Shown here in pieces: positions 28,395 through 39,232 of a DNA stretch of 64,000 bases. Within the stretch, counting starts at the first letter, position 1. Each line of letters starts with the position of its first letter. Source of the stretch: Rhizobium lentis (GTDB lineage: Bacteria; Pseudomonadota; Alphaproteobacteria; Rhizobiales; Rhizobiaceae); assembly GCF_014200175.1 (NCBI RefSeq), contig NZ_JACHBD010000001.1:1-64000 (forward strand). Reading direction: 5' to 3'. The notes under the pieces are model-generated. The model had not been told where the DNA came from, did no database searches, and was given only the letters and a program-made list of their open reading frames with translations. The translations under genes and the position numbers were made by a program.

Positions 28395-28691
28395 TCAGTC
28401 GGCCCGCCACCGATATTCCGCATCGTCTTGTTTCATCTCTCGAAGGAGCGGTCCGGGTGGATTAACTTCCGAAGCGGGTCGTACGCGCGACCACCAGCCA
28501 ATCGAGAAGATCGGCGGCGTCATCTTTGCGTCGAGCGGAACCAGGAGGACATGCTCGACGGGGATGCTCTTCACCAGCTTCAGCCGTCCGCCCTTTTCTG
28601 CAGAATTCGAAGCATCGCCAACTGTCACGGCCATCATGGTGGCCGATAGGAAGGAGACTGTCCGGGCGCACTGCATGGCATCCTCCGACAT
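28395..28691 (-). CDS. Possible hypothetical protein (uncertain)
   Basis: Between tyrS and the GH13 gene lie about 490 bases without a known gene. The minus strand has an open frame whose codon choice over 28400-28690 is rhizobial (for example CTG AAG CTG GTG AAG AGC ATC). The product would be about 98 residues beginning SEDAMQCARTVSFLSATMM, with no recognised domain. The start is unclear: ATG 28691 has no evident Shine-Dalgarno sequence and a TTG at 28751 is possible. The 28700-28770 part is AT-richer, as expected of a promoter region. Confidence 0.3.
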   Translation of the reverse strand: MSEDAMQCARTVSFLSATMMAVTVGDASNSAEKGGRLKLVKSIPVEHVLLVPLDAKMTPPIFSIGWWSRVRPASEVNPPGPLLREMKQDDAEYRWRAD

Positions 28692-28868
28692 TGCACCAAT
28701 CGCTGTTGCAGCTGGCACCCACACTACATCAGAGTTATCTAAAATAAGCAAAGCATCAATGACCAGCCTATAGGTCGCAATTATCCAACTGGCCGCGCCA
28801 CGATATCGCCTTCCCGGAACCTTTTCCGCCCGACGGGATTTGCGACCAGATGCATTTGGAGTGCCGGC

Positions 28869-30530
28869 ATGATCAACGACCTCTGGTATAAGAACGCGGT
28901 CATCTACTGCCTGTCCGTCGAGAGCTTCATGGATGCGAACGGCGACGGTGTGGGCGATTTCCAAGGCCTGATGCGCCGTCTCGACTATCTTTCAGGCCTC
29001 GGCGTGACGGCGATCTGGCTCATGCCGTTCCAGACGTCGCCCGGTCGGGACGACGGATACGACGTCTCCGATTACTATAATGTCGATCCACGCTATGGCT
29101 CGCTCGGCGATTTCGTCGAGTTCACCCATGGTGCCAAACAGCGGGGTATCCGGGTGTTGATCGATCTGGTGATCAATCACACCTCGAAGGATCATCCCTG
29201 GTTCGAAGACGCTAGGAGCGACCCGCATTCACGCTATCGCGAGTGGTACGTCTGGTCAGACAAAAAGCCCGCCAACGCGGATCAAGGCATGGTTTTCCCG
29301 GGCGTCCAGAAAACCACCTGGACCTATGACGAAAAAGCCAAAAGCTACTATTTTCACCGCTTCTACGATCACCAACCCGATCTCAACACGTCCAATCCCG
29401 AGGTGCAGGCGGAGATCCTCAAGATCATGGGCTTTTGGGTCCAGCTCGGCGTCTCGGGCTTCCGCATGGACGCCGCCCCCTTCATCATCGCCACCAAGGG
29501 CGCCGAGGTCACCAAGCCGGTCGAACAGTTCGACATGCTAAGGAAATTTCGCGAATTCCTGCAATGGCGCCTGGGAGATTCCATCGTGCTGGCGGAGGCC
29601 AATATCCTGCCGAAGGACAATTTCGAATATTTCGGCGACGATGGCGACCGCATGCAGATGATGTTCAATTTCCAGGTCAATCAGACGCTGTTTTATGCTC
29701 TCGCCACGGCCGACACGCGGCCTCTGAAGAAGGCGATGGATGCCACGAAGCCGCGCCCGGCAACTGCGCAATGGGGGCTGTTCCTTCGCAACCACGATGA
29801 ACTGGATCTCGGTCGCCTGACGGATAAGCAGCGCGACGCGGTATTCGCGGCATTTGGACCCGAGAAGGGCATGCAACTTTATGACAGGGGCATTCGCCGT
29901 CGCCTGGCGCCCATGCTCGGCGGCGACCGCCGCAGGATCGAGCTGGCCTACAGCCTGCTGTTCTCGCTGCCCGGGACGCCGGTCATCCGCTACGGCGATG
30001 AAATCGGCATGGGCGATGATCTGTGCCTGCCGGAGCGCAATTGCGCGCGCACCCCGATGCAATGGTCGACGGAACCGGAAGGCGGTTTCACCAAAAGCGC
30101 GAAGCCCGTTTCACCTGTTATCAAGGACGGCCCCTACGGCTTCGAGCACATCAATGTCGCCGTCCAACGGCGCGACCCTAATTCGCTTTTGAACTGGACC
30201 GAGCGGATGATCCGGATGCGCAAGGAGGCTCCCGAGATCGGCTGGGGCGATTTCTCAGCGGTCGACACAGGTGACGACGGCGTACTGGCGCTGCGTTATG
30301 ACTGGCGCGGCAATTCGGTGCTGATCCTGCACAACCTGCGTCCGCACCCGATGGAAGTGACCTTCGATCCTGATGTTGGTGAACTCGGGCGATTGCTGAT
30401 CGATATTGCCGATGGGGCAAGTAGCGAAGCCGACGAAAAAGGCCGCCATACGGTCATGCTCGATGCCTATGGCTACCGCTGGTATCGCGTCGGCGGCCTC
30501 GACTATCTCCTCAGGCGGAAGGATATTTAG
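28869..30530 (+). CDS. GH13 alpha-amylase family enzyme, trehalose synthase-like
   Basis: A 553-residue GH13 protein. It starts NDLWYKNAVIYCLSVESFMD, close to trehalose synthase openings. The catalytic triad reads Asp201 (FRMDAA), Glu243 (VLAEAN) and Asp310 (NHDELD), with the conserved VINHTS before it. TreS interconverts maltose and trehalose; the related maltose or glucan-acting enzymes cannot be excluded without a tree. No maltokinase domain is fused. GGAG precedes the ATG. It is convergent with the AsmA-like gene, with 12 bases between stops. Confidence 0.85.
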   Translation: MINDLWYKNAVIYCLSVESFMDANGDGVGDFQGLMRRLDYLSGLGVTAIWLMPFQTSPGRDDGYDVSDYYNVDPRYGSLGDFVEFTHGAKQRGIRVLIDLVINHTSKDHPWFEDARSDPHSRYREWYVWSDKKPANADQGMVFPGVQKTTWTYDEKAKSYYFHRFYDHQPDLNTSNPEVQAEILKIMGFWVQLGVSGFRMDAAPFIIATKGAEVTKPVEQFDMLRKFREFLQWRLGDSIVLAEANILPKDNFEYFGDDGDRMQMMFNFQVNQTLFYALATADTRPLKKAMDATKPRPATAQWGLFLRNHDELDLGRLTDKQRDAVFAAFGPEKGMQLYDRGIRRRLAPMLGGDRRRIELAYSLLFSLPGTPVIRYGDEIGMGDDLCLPERNCARTPMQWSTEPEGGFTKSAKPVSPVIKDGPYGFEHINVAVQRRDPNSLLNWTERMIRMRKEAPEIGWGDFSAVDTGDDGVLALRYDWRGNSVLILHNLRPHPMEVTFDPDVGELGRLLIDIADGASSEADEKGRHTVMLDAYGYRWYRVGGLDYLLRRKDI

Positions 30531-30542
30531 TCTCGCTTTCCT

Positions 30543-33500
30543 TCACTGGAATTCGAAAATCTGCCGGAAGACGCCCGGGGCGATGATCGACAGCGGATTG
30601 ATCTGCAGGTTCGGCTGGTCGAACTTGCCGGTGAGCTTAAAGGTGATGCCGATCAGGCCGCGGTCGCTGCCATTGCCGAGGATGACGCCGATCAGCGGCA
30701 GTTCAGCGAACAGGCGATTGAGGCCGTAGGCGGGCATGAAGGTGCCGGTCATATCCATATTGCCCTTGCGGTCCCGCACCACGCCCTGGAACGTCGCGCC
30801 GATCTGGTCGCCACGCAGCACCCCGTTCTCGATACCGATCATGCCGCCCCGCGAAACGATGCGGGCAAAGCCGCGCTGGAAGCGTTGCGACGAAGTATCG
30901 ATGTCGCGTTTGACGGCCTCGTTAAGGCTGCGCTGCTCGTTTCCGACGGGTGTCGAGACGATCGAACGCAGGCGCTGTTCGTTGACGATCGAGAAGCGGC
31001 GCACGTCGAGCGAGCCATCCCAACCGCCCTCCGCACCCAAGCGGATCCCCAGATTGAGCAGGCCGCCCTGCATGTGCTGGTAGAGATCGGCGAAACGGAA
31101 AACCGCGCCGGCATCGCCGCTGGTGATGTTGATGACGCCGCCATCCTTCATCTGGCTGACCACGGCCTCACCGCTGTCGGTGATGCCGGAAAAATTCAGG
31201 GTCTGTAGCTTGTCGCCGCGCAGTGACAGCTGAGCCTGGAAGTTGCCGACCTTCTCGTCATTGAAGCCGATGACGTTTTTCAGCCTAGCGCGCACCGACA
31301 CGCCGGTATTGTCGCTATCGCCGCCCTCGCCGCTGTCCGAGCCCGATTTCAATCGCGCGATGACCGGCCGCGCATCGGCGCTGGTTCCTGAAACGGAGAC
31401 GTCAAAATTGCCCTTGCTGCGCTTCACCGACAAGGCGAAATCGTCGAGCGAGGAGAGCCTGACGCTGTCGAAATCCGCGGAGATTAGGCCCGTCTTGCCG
31501 ACGTTCAGCGAGCCACTGGCACCGAAGCCGTCACCCTTCAGCCGGAAATTCTTTATCTCAGTATTTTCGGGCGGGCCGGAAATCTCGAACTCCGCGGATG
31601 CGGCAATGCCGCTGCCTTTCGACCAGCCGATCCAAGGAAGGTCGAGCATCGATTTGGTGAGGTCGAGCTGAACGTCTTGCCGGTCGTCGTCTATCCGCGT
31701 CAGCACCATCTTCAGGTTACCCCTGACGATATCGGAAACCCCGGGCATCACCTTGCTGCGCTGATCATCCGAGAGCGTCGCCGTGATTACGCGCTGCCGC
31801 TCCACGCCAGACGACGCTTCGACCGGCTCGGTCAGATCGATCTCGGCCGGAATGCCGTCGATCTCGCCCTTGGCGTCGAGCGTGATCTGCTTCGGATCGC
31901 CATTCAGCATGCCGCTGACATTGCTGATCGTGCGGCCGGAGAACGGCTTGGCCAGATCGACGTCGGTGAGCTTCATGGCGGCCTTCCACTCGGCCGGCGG
32001 CGGGTTTTGCGACGACAGCAGTCCGAAATGCGCCTTCACATTCGCGTCGATGTGTCCCTTGAAATCGTCGGCCGTAAAGCCGGCGCGCTGCAGCACCCGG
32101 ATCGGTTTGTAGGTCAGGAGCTCGCCTACGGCGTCCGCCGCACCGGAGACCGCAAGATCGATATCGGCCATCAGCGGTTTGTCGTATGCGGAAGGTATGA
32201 CGAACGTTCCCTGCCCGAGACCGACGGACCGGCCGGAGGGGAAATAGGAAGTGCCGCTCTTGATCGAAATCGTCGCAACCGGGCCGGTCAGATCGAAATG
32301 CGCCGCCGTATCGCGCACCGGCGGAATGTCGCCGGCAACGTTCATCCGCGCACCGGCAATGTCGAAGCCGATGCGGATCTGGTTGGCGTCGAGCTTCAAT
32401 CCCTTGCCGCCGGCTGCTTCGTCAAGCCGTCCGAACGGGATGAAAACGGATATGGCGGCGTCGGTGACGGTGCCGCCGAAGAGATTGCCATGCACCCATG
32501 TGCGCACCTTGGGCGCCATCCAGAACGGCCAGAGCTGCTTGATCGCCGTCGTCTGCAGCTCTCTGGACTGCCCGGCAAAGCTGATTTCCGGCGACTTATC
32601 GCCGAGCTTGACGTGCAACGCCCCGTAAAGCGCGCCGAGCGCGCTGGAAACGGTCATGTTGGGAAACAGGAATTCCCGGCCGGCGACCATATAACGCCCG
32701 GTCGCCTGGATATCGAAGGAGAGCGGCTGTTCGCCGGAGGCGCCAGGCGCGGCGGTGCCGCCGCTGACCAGCAGGTCGATGCCGAAGCCCTTGCCGGCCT
32801 GCGGGTCGAGCTTGTCGAGATCAATCAGCGCGCCGTTGATCGGAACCGTGGTCGCGCCGAACCGGGCGTTCGACTTGGCGATCTCCAGCGTCTGCTTGGC
32901 GAAATCATAGGCGAGGTTGATCTGCCCGCCCGACAGCTCCTGCGGATCGCCATCTGCATAAATCACGCCGGGATCGATATCGATCGTTGCGGCAAGCGCC
33001 GGCTGCACGCCGTCGCGCTCCCTGGTCGCCGACACTGTCAGGTCGACGAAGGCACTGAGCCCCTGCCGTATCACGCCCTGATCGTTGCGTTTCAACGCAA
33101 AGGGCGTGAGGTCGGCGTGCCTGAGCGTCGCCACCACCTTCGACACCTGGCCGCCTTCCTTCTCGGCCAGCACATCGAGCTCCGCCACTTCGCCGTTAAG
33201 CGCAACCTCACCTCTCAATTGCAGTGAGGATGGCCCGGCATGCGCAAAGATCAGATTATCGACGACGAGCGACAACGGGCCGTTTGCGGTGTCGGCGAAT
33301 TTGACGTCGATGCCGGAGATGCGCACCGAATTGGTCGAGCCGCGTGTCACGATGTTGTCGAACATGTCGAGCTGCGAGAAGATCGTCTCCATCGCCGCCG
33401 GCATGGCGTCGATGCGCAGATCGTCGAGCTTGACGGGGTTGCCGGAGGGCAAAAGCGCGGTGTCGAGCGCGATATCCTCCGCTTCGATATCGGCGACGGC

Positions 33501-33941
33501 GATGCGGCCGCGGAAGAGCTGTAGCGGATCGAGCCCCAGCCGCACCGAACCCGTCGTCGACAGGTGCTGGCCGCTCTGCTGGTCGATCATATTGACGTTG
33601 CGCGCTTCCAGCGCCAGCCGGAAGTCAGAGGTGAAACGGATGACGGTGGACCCGACTTCGGCGCGGTAGCGCGGTCCGGCCACGCCGTTCAGCGCCGCCT
33701 GCGCCTGCTCAGACAGCGGCTTGTCGAACATGCCGCTCTCGACGGTGAAGACGATGGCACCGAGGATCAGGAGAATCAGTCCCAGAAATCCCAAGGTCAG
33801 CTTCGCCGTTCGCCGCATCGGCGAACGCGGCGGCGGGCAATGAACGATGATCGGATCCTCGGCCTGGGCGGACGGCAAGCGGTCCAGCGCAACGATATCC
33901 TTCTTGCGAAACGTGACCTTTTCGCCGCGGATGGCTGACAT
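30543..33941 (-). CDS. Large AsmA/YhdP-like envelope protein (DUF3971)
   Basis: A 1,132-residue protein. A cytoplasmic N-terminus of about 42 residues precedes one membrane helix (LTLGFLGLILLILGAIVF). A very long periplasmic part rich in beta strands follows, and the closing segment reads MNMTGTFMPAYGLNRLFAELPLIGVILGNGSDRGLIGITFKLTG, the AsmA-like C-terminal signature. Such proteins form periplasm-spanning grooves implicated in phospholipid transport to the outer membrane. GAGGG precedes the ATG at 33941. It is divergent from the peroxiredoxin gene and probably monocistronic. Confidence 0.85.
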   Translation of the reverse strand: MSAIRGEKVTFRKKDIVALDRLPSAQAEDPIIVHCPPPRSPMRRTAKLTLGFLGLILLILGAIVFTVESGMFDKPLSEQAQAALNGVAGPRYRAEVGSTVIRFTSDFRLALEARNVNMIDQQSGQHLSTTGSVRLGLDPLQLFRGRIAVADIEAEDIALDTALLPSGNPVKLDDLRIDAMPAAMETIFSQLDMFDNIVTRGSTNSVRISGIDVKFADTANGPLSLVVDNLIFAHAGPSSLQLRGEVALNGEVAELDVLAEKEGGQVSKVVATLRHADLTPFALKRNDQGVIRQGLSAFVDLTVSATRERDGVQPALAATIDIDPGVIYADGDPQELSGGQINLAYDFAKQTLEIAKSNARFGATTVPINGALIDLDKLDPQAGKGFGIDLLVSGGTAAPGASGEQPLSFDIQATGRYMVAGREFLFPNMTVSSALGALYGALHVKLGDKSPEISFAGQSRELQTTAIKQLWPFWMAPKVRTWVHGNLFGGTVTDAAISVFIPFGRLDEAAGGKGLKLDANQIRIGFDIAGARMNVAGDIPPVRDTAAHFDLTGPVATISIKSGTSYFPSGRSVGLGQGTFVIPSAYDKPLMADIDLAVSGAADAVGELLTYKPIRVLQRAGFTADDFKGHIDANVKAHFGLLSSQNPPPAEWKAAMKLTDVDLAKPFSGRTISNVSGMLNGDPKQITLDAKGEIDGIPAEIDLTEPVEASSGVERQRVITATLSDDQRSKVMPGVSDIVRGNLKMVLTRIDDDRQDVQLDLTKSMLDLPWIGWSKGSGIAASAEFEISGPPENTEIKNFRLKGDGFGASGSLNVGKTGLISADFDSVRLSSLDDFALSVKRSKGNFDVSVSGTSADARPVIARLKSGSDSGEGGDSDNTGVSVRARLKNVIGFNDEKVGNFQAQLSLRGDKLQTLNFSGITDSGEAVVSQMKDGGVINITSGDAGAVFRFADLYQHMQGGLLNLGIRLGAEGGWDGSLDVRRFSIVNEQRLRSIVSTPVGNEQRSLNEAVKRDIDTSSQRFQRGFARIVSRGGMIGIENGVLRGDQIGATFQGVVRDRKGNMDMTGTFMPAYGLNRLFAELPLIGVILGNGSDRGLIGITFKLTGKFDQPNLQINPLSIIAPGVFRQIFEFQ

Positions 33942-34066
33942 GCGCCCTCGGGCTCTCCCTTAAATCGAAGAATTGAACCCGGCCATGCTGGACGGGTTTC
34001 CATCCACTATATAATTCGGGGAGAGAGAGTGTCATCCACAAACCCGGCAAAAGAAAGGTTTTCCCA

Positions 34067-34540
34067 ATGGCGGTTCCCGGCATCGGTGCCCTGGCCCCCG
34101 ATTTCAATCTCCCCCGCGACGGCGGCGGTCGTGTCTCCCTGTCCGATTTTCACGGCAGGCCGCTAGTGCTGTTCTTCTATCCCAAAGATGACACCACGGG
34201 CTGCACCGCCGAATCGCTGGCTTTCACAGCGCTGGCGCCGGAGTTCGAAGCAGCCGGTGCCGCCGTGATCGGCATGTCGCCCGATTCGGCTGCCTGCCAT
34301 GACAAGTTCATCAGGAAACACCGTCTTTCGGTGGCGCTCGCCTCGGACGAAGACAAGACGACGCTGCAGGCCTATGGCGTCTGGAAGGAAAAGAGCATGT
34401 ACGGCCGAAACTTCATGGGCGTCGAGCGCACCACGTTCCTCATCCGCCAGGACGGCACGATCGCCACCATCTGGCAGAAGGTGAAGGTGCAAGGCCATGC
34501 CGAAACCGTGCTCGAGGCCGTCAGGAATCTGGCCGCGTGA
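34067..34540 (+). CDS. bcp: Thioredoxin-dependent peroxiredoxin (PrxQ/Bcp family)
   Basis: A 157-residue peroxiredoxin. The peroxidatic Cys46 sits in PKDDTTGCTAES. The likely resolving Cys77 is in SPDSAACHDKF, not five residues after the first as in E. coli Bcp, so it belongs to the subtype with the resolving Cys in helix 3. It reduces hydroperoxides in the cytoplasm with thioredoxin as donor. A TATAAT hexamer at 34010-34015 is a candidate -10. The stop overlaps the next gene's GTG start. Confidence 0.94.
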   Translation: MAVPGIGALAPDFNLPRDGGGRVSLSDFHGRPLVLFFYPKDDTTGCTAESLAFTALAPEFEAAGAAVIGMSPDSAACHDKFIRKHRLSVALASDEDKTTLQAYGVWKEKSMYGRNFMGVERTTFLIRQDGTIATIWQKVKVQGHAETVLEAVRNLAA

Positions 34541-35364
34541 CCGGTGATTTCACAATAAGCTCGTTGCGCGGCGGCGCCATCGACGCCATCCGCTCGGCCG
34601 ATCTCGACCGCAAGACCGCCCTTGCGCAGGAAAGCGCCACCCGCTGGTTCGCCCGCCGGGTGTCGCTGCGCTCGCCGCTCGACGCTGCCCTGCCGGAAAG
34701 GCCCGGCCGTCCCGACAAACCGGTGCTGACGCCGCCGACCCTGGTGAAGAAGCGCTCGCTGCACACGCTGAAAGGCCGTATCGCACTGCTGCATGCCATC
34801 GCCCATATCGAGCTCAATGCGGTCGACCTGGCGCTCGATATCGTTGCGCGATTCGCGACCGAACAGGTGCCGAACTCCTTCTTCGACGGCTGGATGCAGG
34901 TCGCTTTCGAGGAGGCGAAACATTTTCGCATGGTGCGCGCCCGCCTCAACGATCTCGGCGCCGATTACGGCGATCTTCCCGCCCATGACGGGTTGTGGCA
35001 GGCGGCCAATTCGACGCGCAACGACCTGACGGCAAGGCTCGCCGTCGTGCCGCTAATTCTCGAAGCCCGCGGCCTCGACGTCACACCGTCGCTGCAGGCC
35101 AAGATGCGCGAGACCGGCGATCTCGAAAGCGCTGCCGTCCTCGACGTCATCTATAACGACGAAAAAGGCCATGTCGCCGTCGGCGCCAAATGGTTCCGTT
35201 TCCTCTGCGCCCGCGAAAGGCGCGATCCGGCTAAGGCCTTCCAGGAGCTGGTGCGCGCCAATTTCCGCGGGCCGCTGAAGCCGCCCTTCAACGATCTCGC
35301 CCGGGCCGAAGCCGGGCTGACGCCGTCTTTCTACCGCACTCTTGCATCGATCAGCCACGCCTGA
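34537..35364 (+). CDS. DUF455 ferritin-like protein
   Basis: A 275-residue protein of the DUF455 family. Two metal-ligand-like segments are visible: HAIAHIELNAVDLALD in the first half with FEEAKHF, and VIYNDEKGHVAVGAKW later, the His/Glu pattern of ferritin-like diiron folds. The family has no firm function. The GTG start overlaps the peroxiredoxin stop (GTGA), so the two are translationally coupled, hinting at a shared oxidative-stress theme. Confidence 0.88.
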   Translation: MTGDFTISSLRGGAIDAIRSADLDRKTALAQESATRWFARRVSLRSPLDAALPERPGRPDKPVLTPPTLVKKRSLHTLKGRIALLHAIAHIELNAVDLALDIVARFATEQVPNSFFDGWMQVAFEEAKHFRMVRARLNDLGADYGDLPAHDGLWQAANSTRNDLTARLAVVPLILEARGLDVTPSLQAKMRETGDLESAAVLDVIYNDEKGHVAVGAKWFRFLCARERRDPAKAFQELVRANFRGPLKPPFNDLARAEAGLTPSFYRTLASISHA

Positions 35365-35408
35365 GGTGATTGATTTTCTGACGCAAATGACGACTGCGAA
35401 AGTATTCG

Positions 35409-35416
35409 TTAACCAT
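35409..35416 (+). promoter_or_regulatory. Possible CtrA half-site
   Basis: TTAACCAT lies 53 bases before the start of the M23 peptidase gene. It matches the alphaproteobacterial CtrA half-site, but an eight-base match is weak evidence alone. Confidence 0.25.
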
Positions 35417-35468
35417 AACGGTGTCTAATTTCCGAAAGAGGCGTAGAGCATCAATCGGGAGAGCCTGC

Positions 35469-36785
35469 GTGAACAGCGGACATCAGCACCGGGTATTCGG
35501 CAAGCGGGCGCAGGAACACATCCTCATCCTGGCAAGCGGCGACAAGGTGCGCCACATGACGGTCCGGCCGTGGATGGCGGCGCTTGCCTTCTGCTTCGTC
35601 GGCGTCTTCTCGATCGGCTATCTCCTGGCGACCTCCTACCTCGTGTTGCGCGACGACCTGATCGGCGCCACCATGGCGCGCCAGGCCCGCATGCAGCATG
35701 ACTACGAGGACCGCATCGCCGCCCTTCGTGCCCAGGTCGACCGCATCACCTCCCGCCAGCTTCTTGACCAGCAGGTGGTCGAGGACAAGGTCGACAAGCT
35801 GATGGAGCAGCAGTTGGCGCTCACCTCGCGGCACGGCAAGCTCGACAATCTGCTCGACCGCGCTGAAAGTTCCGGCCTGACGGAAAAGGACGGCGCGCAG
35901 CCCGCACCGTCATCGCCCGTCCAGTCCCTTGCCCCCGATATCAAGGATAAGCGCGCTTCGCTCACCGGCATCGAGGCCATTGAGAGACAACTGGCGAGCG
36001 GCGCGCCTGCCGACGCGACGCCCGACAATTCGACGCTTGCCTATGTGCCGTCCGCCGAGACGGTTGGCGACCGCGCCGACCGGATCTTCTCCAAGGTGAC
36101 GCTGTCGCTGAAGGATGTCGAGCAGGATCAGCGCAACCGCGTCGAGCAGCTGACGAGTGACGCCGGCCACGCCGCCAGCGCCATCGCGACCGTGCTGACC
36201 CGCTTCAAGATTCCTGTGCCTGAGGAGACGGCCGCCGCCAGGCAGGAGGAGAGCGCCGTCGGCGGTCCCTATCTCGAACCCGAGAGCAACGACGACTTCA
36301 ACAATTCGCTGGCCGCCCTCGACGGCGCGCTGACCCGGCTGGAGGCCGTGCGCAGCACCGCCGAATCCCTGCCCTTCCGCAACCCCGCCATCGGCAAGGA
36401 CGTCACCAGCCCCTTCGGCAACCGCCGCGACCCGTTCCTCGGCCGCCTGGCACTCCATTCCGGCATCGACTTCCGCTTTTCACCGGGTGAGAGAATCCGT
36501 CCGACGGCGCCCGGCAAGGTCATCGCCGCCGGCTGGACCGGGGGCTACGGCAATATGGTCGAGGTCGACCACGGCAACGGCATCTCGACGCGCTACGGCC
36601 ACATGTCACAGGTTCTCGTCAAGGTCGGCGACACGGTTGGCCGCAACGATGTCATCGGCCTTGCCGGCAGTACCGGCCGCTCGACCGGCACCCATCTGCA
36701 CTATGAAGTGCGCCAGAACGGCCAGGCGGTCGATCCAGTATATTTCATGAATGCCGGACTTAAACTCGCCACCTACATCAAGTAA
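35469..36785 (+). CDS. M23 family (LytM-type) murein peptidase, membrane-anchored
   Basis: A 438-residue bitopic protein. A short cytoplasmic N-terminus precedes one membrane helix (MAALAFCFVGVFSIGYLLATSYLVL), then a coiled-coil region (about residues 75-120: RIAALRAQVDRITSRQLLDQQV). The C-terminal LytM domain has the zinc motifs HSGIDFR and THLHYEVR, so it looks catalytically intact. The start is GTG 35469, with GGGAG eight bases upstream. The architecture resembles the S. meliloti growth factor RgsM, which acts in polar growth; that link is inference from layout. Confidence 0.85.
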   Translation: MNSGHQHRVFGKRAQEHILILASGDKVRHMTVRPWMAALAFCFVGVFSIGYLLATSYLVLRDDLIGATMARQARMQHDYEDRIAALRAQVDRITSRQLLDQQVVEDKVDKLMEQQLALTSRHGKLDNLLDRAESSGLTEKDGAQPAPSSPVQSLAPDIKDKRASLTGIEAIERQLASGAPADATPDNSTLAYVPSAETVGDRADRIFSKVTLSLKDVEQDQRNRVEQLTSDAGHAASAIATVLTRFKIPVPEETAAARQEESAVGGPYLEPESNDDFNNSLAALDGALTRLEAVRSTAESLPFRNPAIGKDVTSPFGNRRDPFLGRLALHSGIDFRFSPGERIRPTAPGKVIAAGWTGGYGNMVEVDHGNGISTRYGHMSQVLVKVGDTVGRNDVIGLAGSTGRSTGTHLHYEVRQNGQAVDPVYFMNAGLKLATYIK

Positions 36786-36942
36786 TAGCCGTCAAGTAAC
36801 CATCGCTTCACTCTGCACGGGGTGCGCCCTCTCTATTTCTTGACTTGCCGGCCATTCGGGGCTATGTCGCGCTGCATTGCGGCATGCAATCCCGCCGACT
36901 CGTTCAGAGATCGGCCGAACCGGAACGGAAACAGTTTTCCCT

Positions 36943-38460
<1,518 letters not shown>

Positions 38461-38463
38461 ACA

Positions 38464-38883
38464 ATGGGCAGGCCCGGCCATGATTTTCCGGGCCTCGGGG
38501 TTGGTCTGGTGATCCTGCGCGACGACAGGATCCTCCTCTACAAACGCATGAATCCGCCTGAAGCCGGCTACTGGAACATTGTCGGCGGCAAGGTCGATCA
38601 CATGGAGCCGGCCGAAGAAGCCGCGCGTCGCGAGGCCGAAGAAGAAACCGGCCTGAAGATCGGCCGGATCGAACGGATCGGCGTGACCGAACAGATCATC
38701 GATGCCGACCGCCAGCACTGGATGTCCATCCTTTATCTCGCCCGCGACGTCGAAGGCGAGCCGCAACTGACTGAACCCGACAAGCTTTCTGATTTCGGCT
38801 GGTTTGCCCTGACGGATCTGCCCATGCCGCTGTCGGCCTTCACCAGGGCGGCAATAGCAGTTTTGCCGGCTGCGGAGCGCTAA
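38464..38883 (+). CDS. NUDIX hydrolase
   Basis: A 139-residue Nudix protein. The box runs GGKVDHMEPAEEAARREAEEETGL from about residue 42 and fits the consensus GX5EX7REUXEEXGU. It hydrolyses a nucleoside diphosphate linked to some moiety; the substrate is not predictable. It begins three bases after the helicase stop, indicating co-transcription, and overlaps the convergent TfoX-like gene by four bases at its end. Confidence 0.9.
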   Translation: MGRPGHDFPGLGVGLVILRDDRILLYKRMNPPEAGYWNIVGGKVDHMEPAEEAARREAEEETGLKIGRIERIGVTEQIIDADRQHWMSILYLARDVEGEPQLTEPDKLSDFGWFALTDLPMPLSAFTRAAIAVLPAAER

Positions 38884-39200
38884 CTCTCGGTGCGAAGCGC
38901 CGCCTCATAGGCCAGCCTCACCCATTTCGCCATCAGATCGGGATCGTCGTATGCCTCTTCTGGGATCGACCAGTAGGGCATTTTCACCGGCTTGCCCTTC
39001 TTGCCCTCATAGGCCCATTGCGTGGCGCCGGCGGCGGCAAATTCCGGGGCGCTTGTCTCGTCAGCCTTCAGCAGCATCTCGTCGCGCACTTCGACTGCAA
39101 CGATGCGCCCGAGGTGATAAATGCCTTTGCCGCCGAACATGCGCTTGATCGTGACTGGGCCGAGCCCCTGAAACATTTCCTCGATCCCGGCATTGTCCAT
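38880..39200 (-). CDS. TfoX N-terminal domain protein
   Basis: A 106-residue protein consisting only of the TfoX/Sxy N-terminal domain: VTIKRMFGGKGIYHLGRIVAVEVRDEMLLKAD and a C-terminal MPYWSIPEEAYDDPDLMAKWV. The full-length competence regulator has an additional C-terminal domain that is absent here. Single-domain forms are widespread and not tied to competence. GAGGGAATAGAG lies just before the ATG. It is convergent with the Nudix gene. Confidence 0.88.
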   Translation of the reverse strand: MDNAGIEEMFQGLGPVTIKRMFGGKGIYHLGRIVAVEVRDEMLLKADETSAPEFAAAGATQWAYEGKKGKPVKMPYWSIPEEAYDDPDLMAKWVRLAYEAALRTES

Positions 39201-39232
39201 TCTCTATTCCCTCAAAATCTCCGCTGCGCCGA

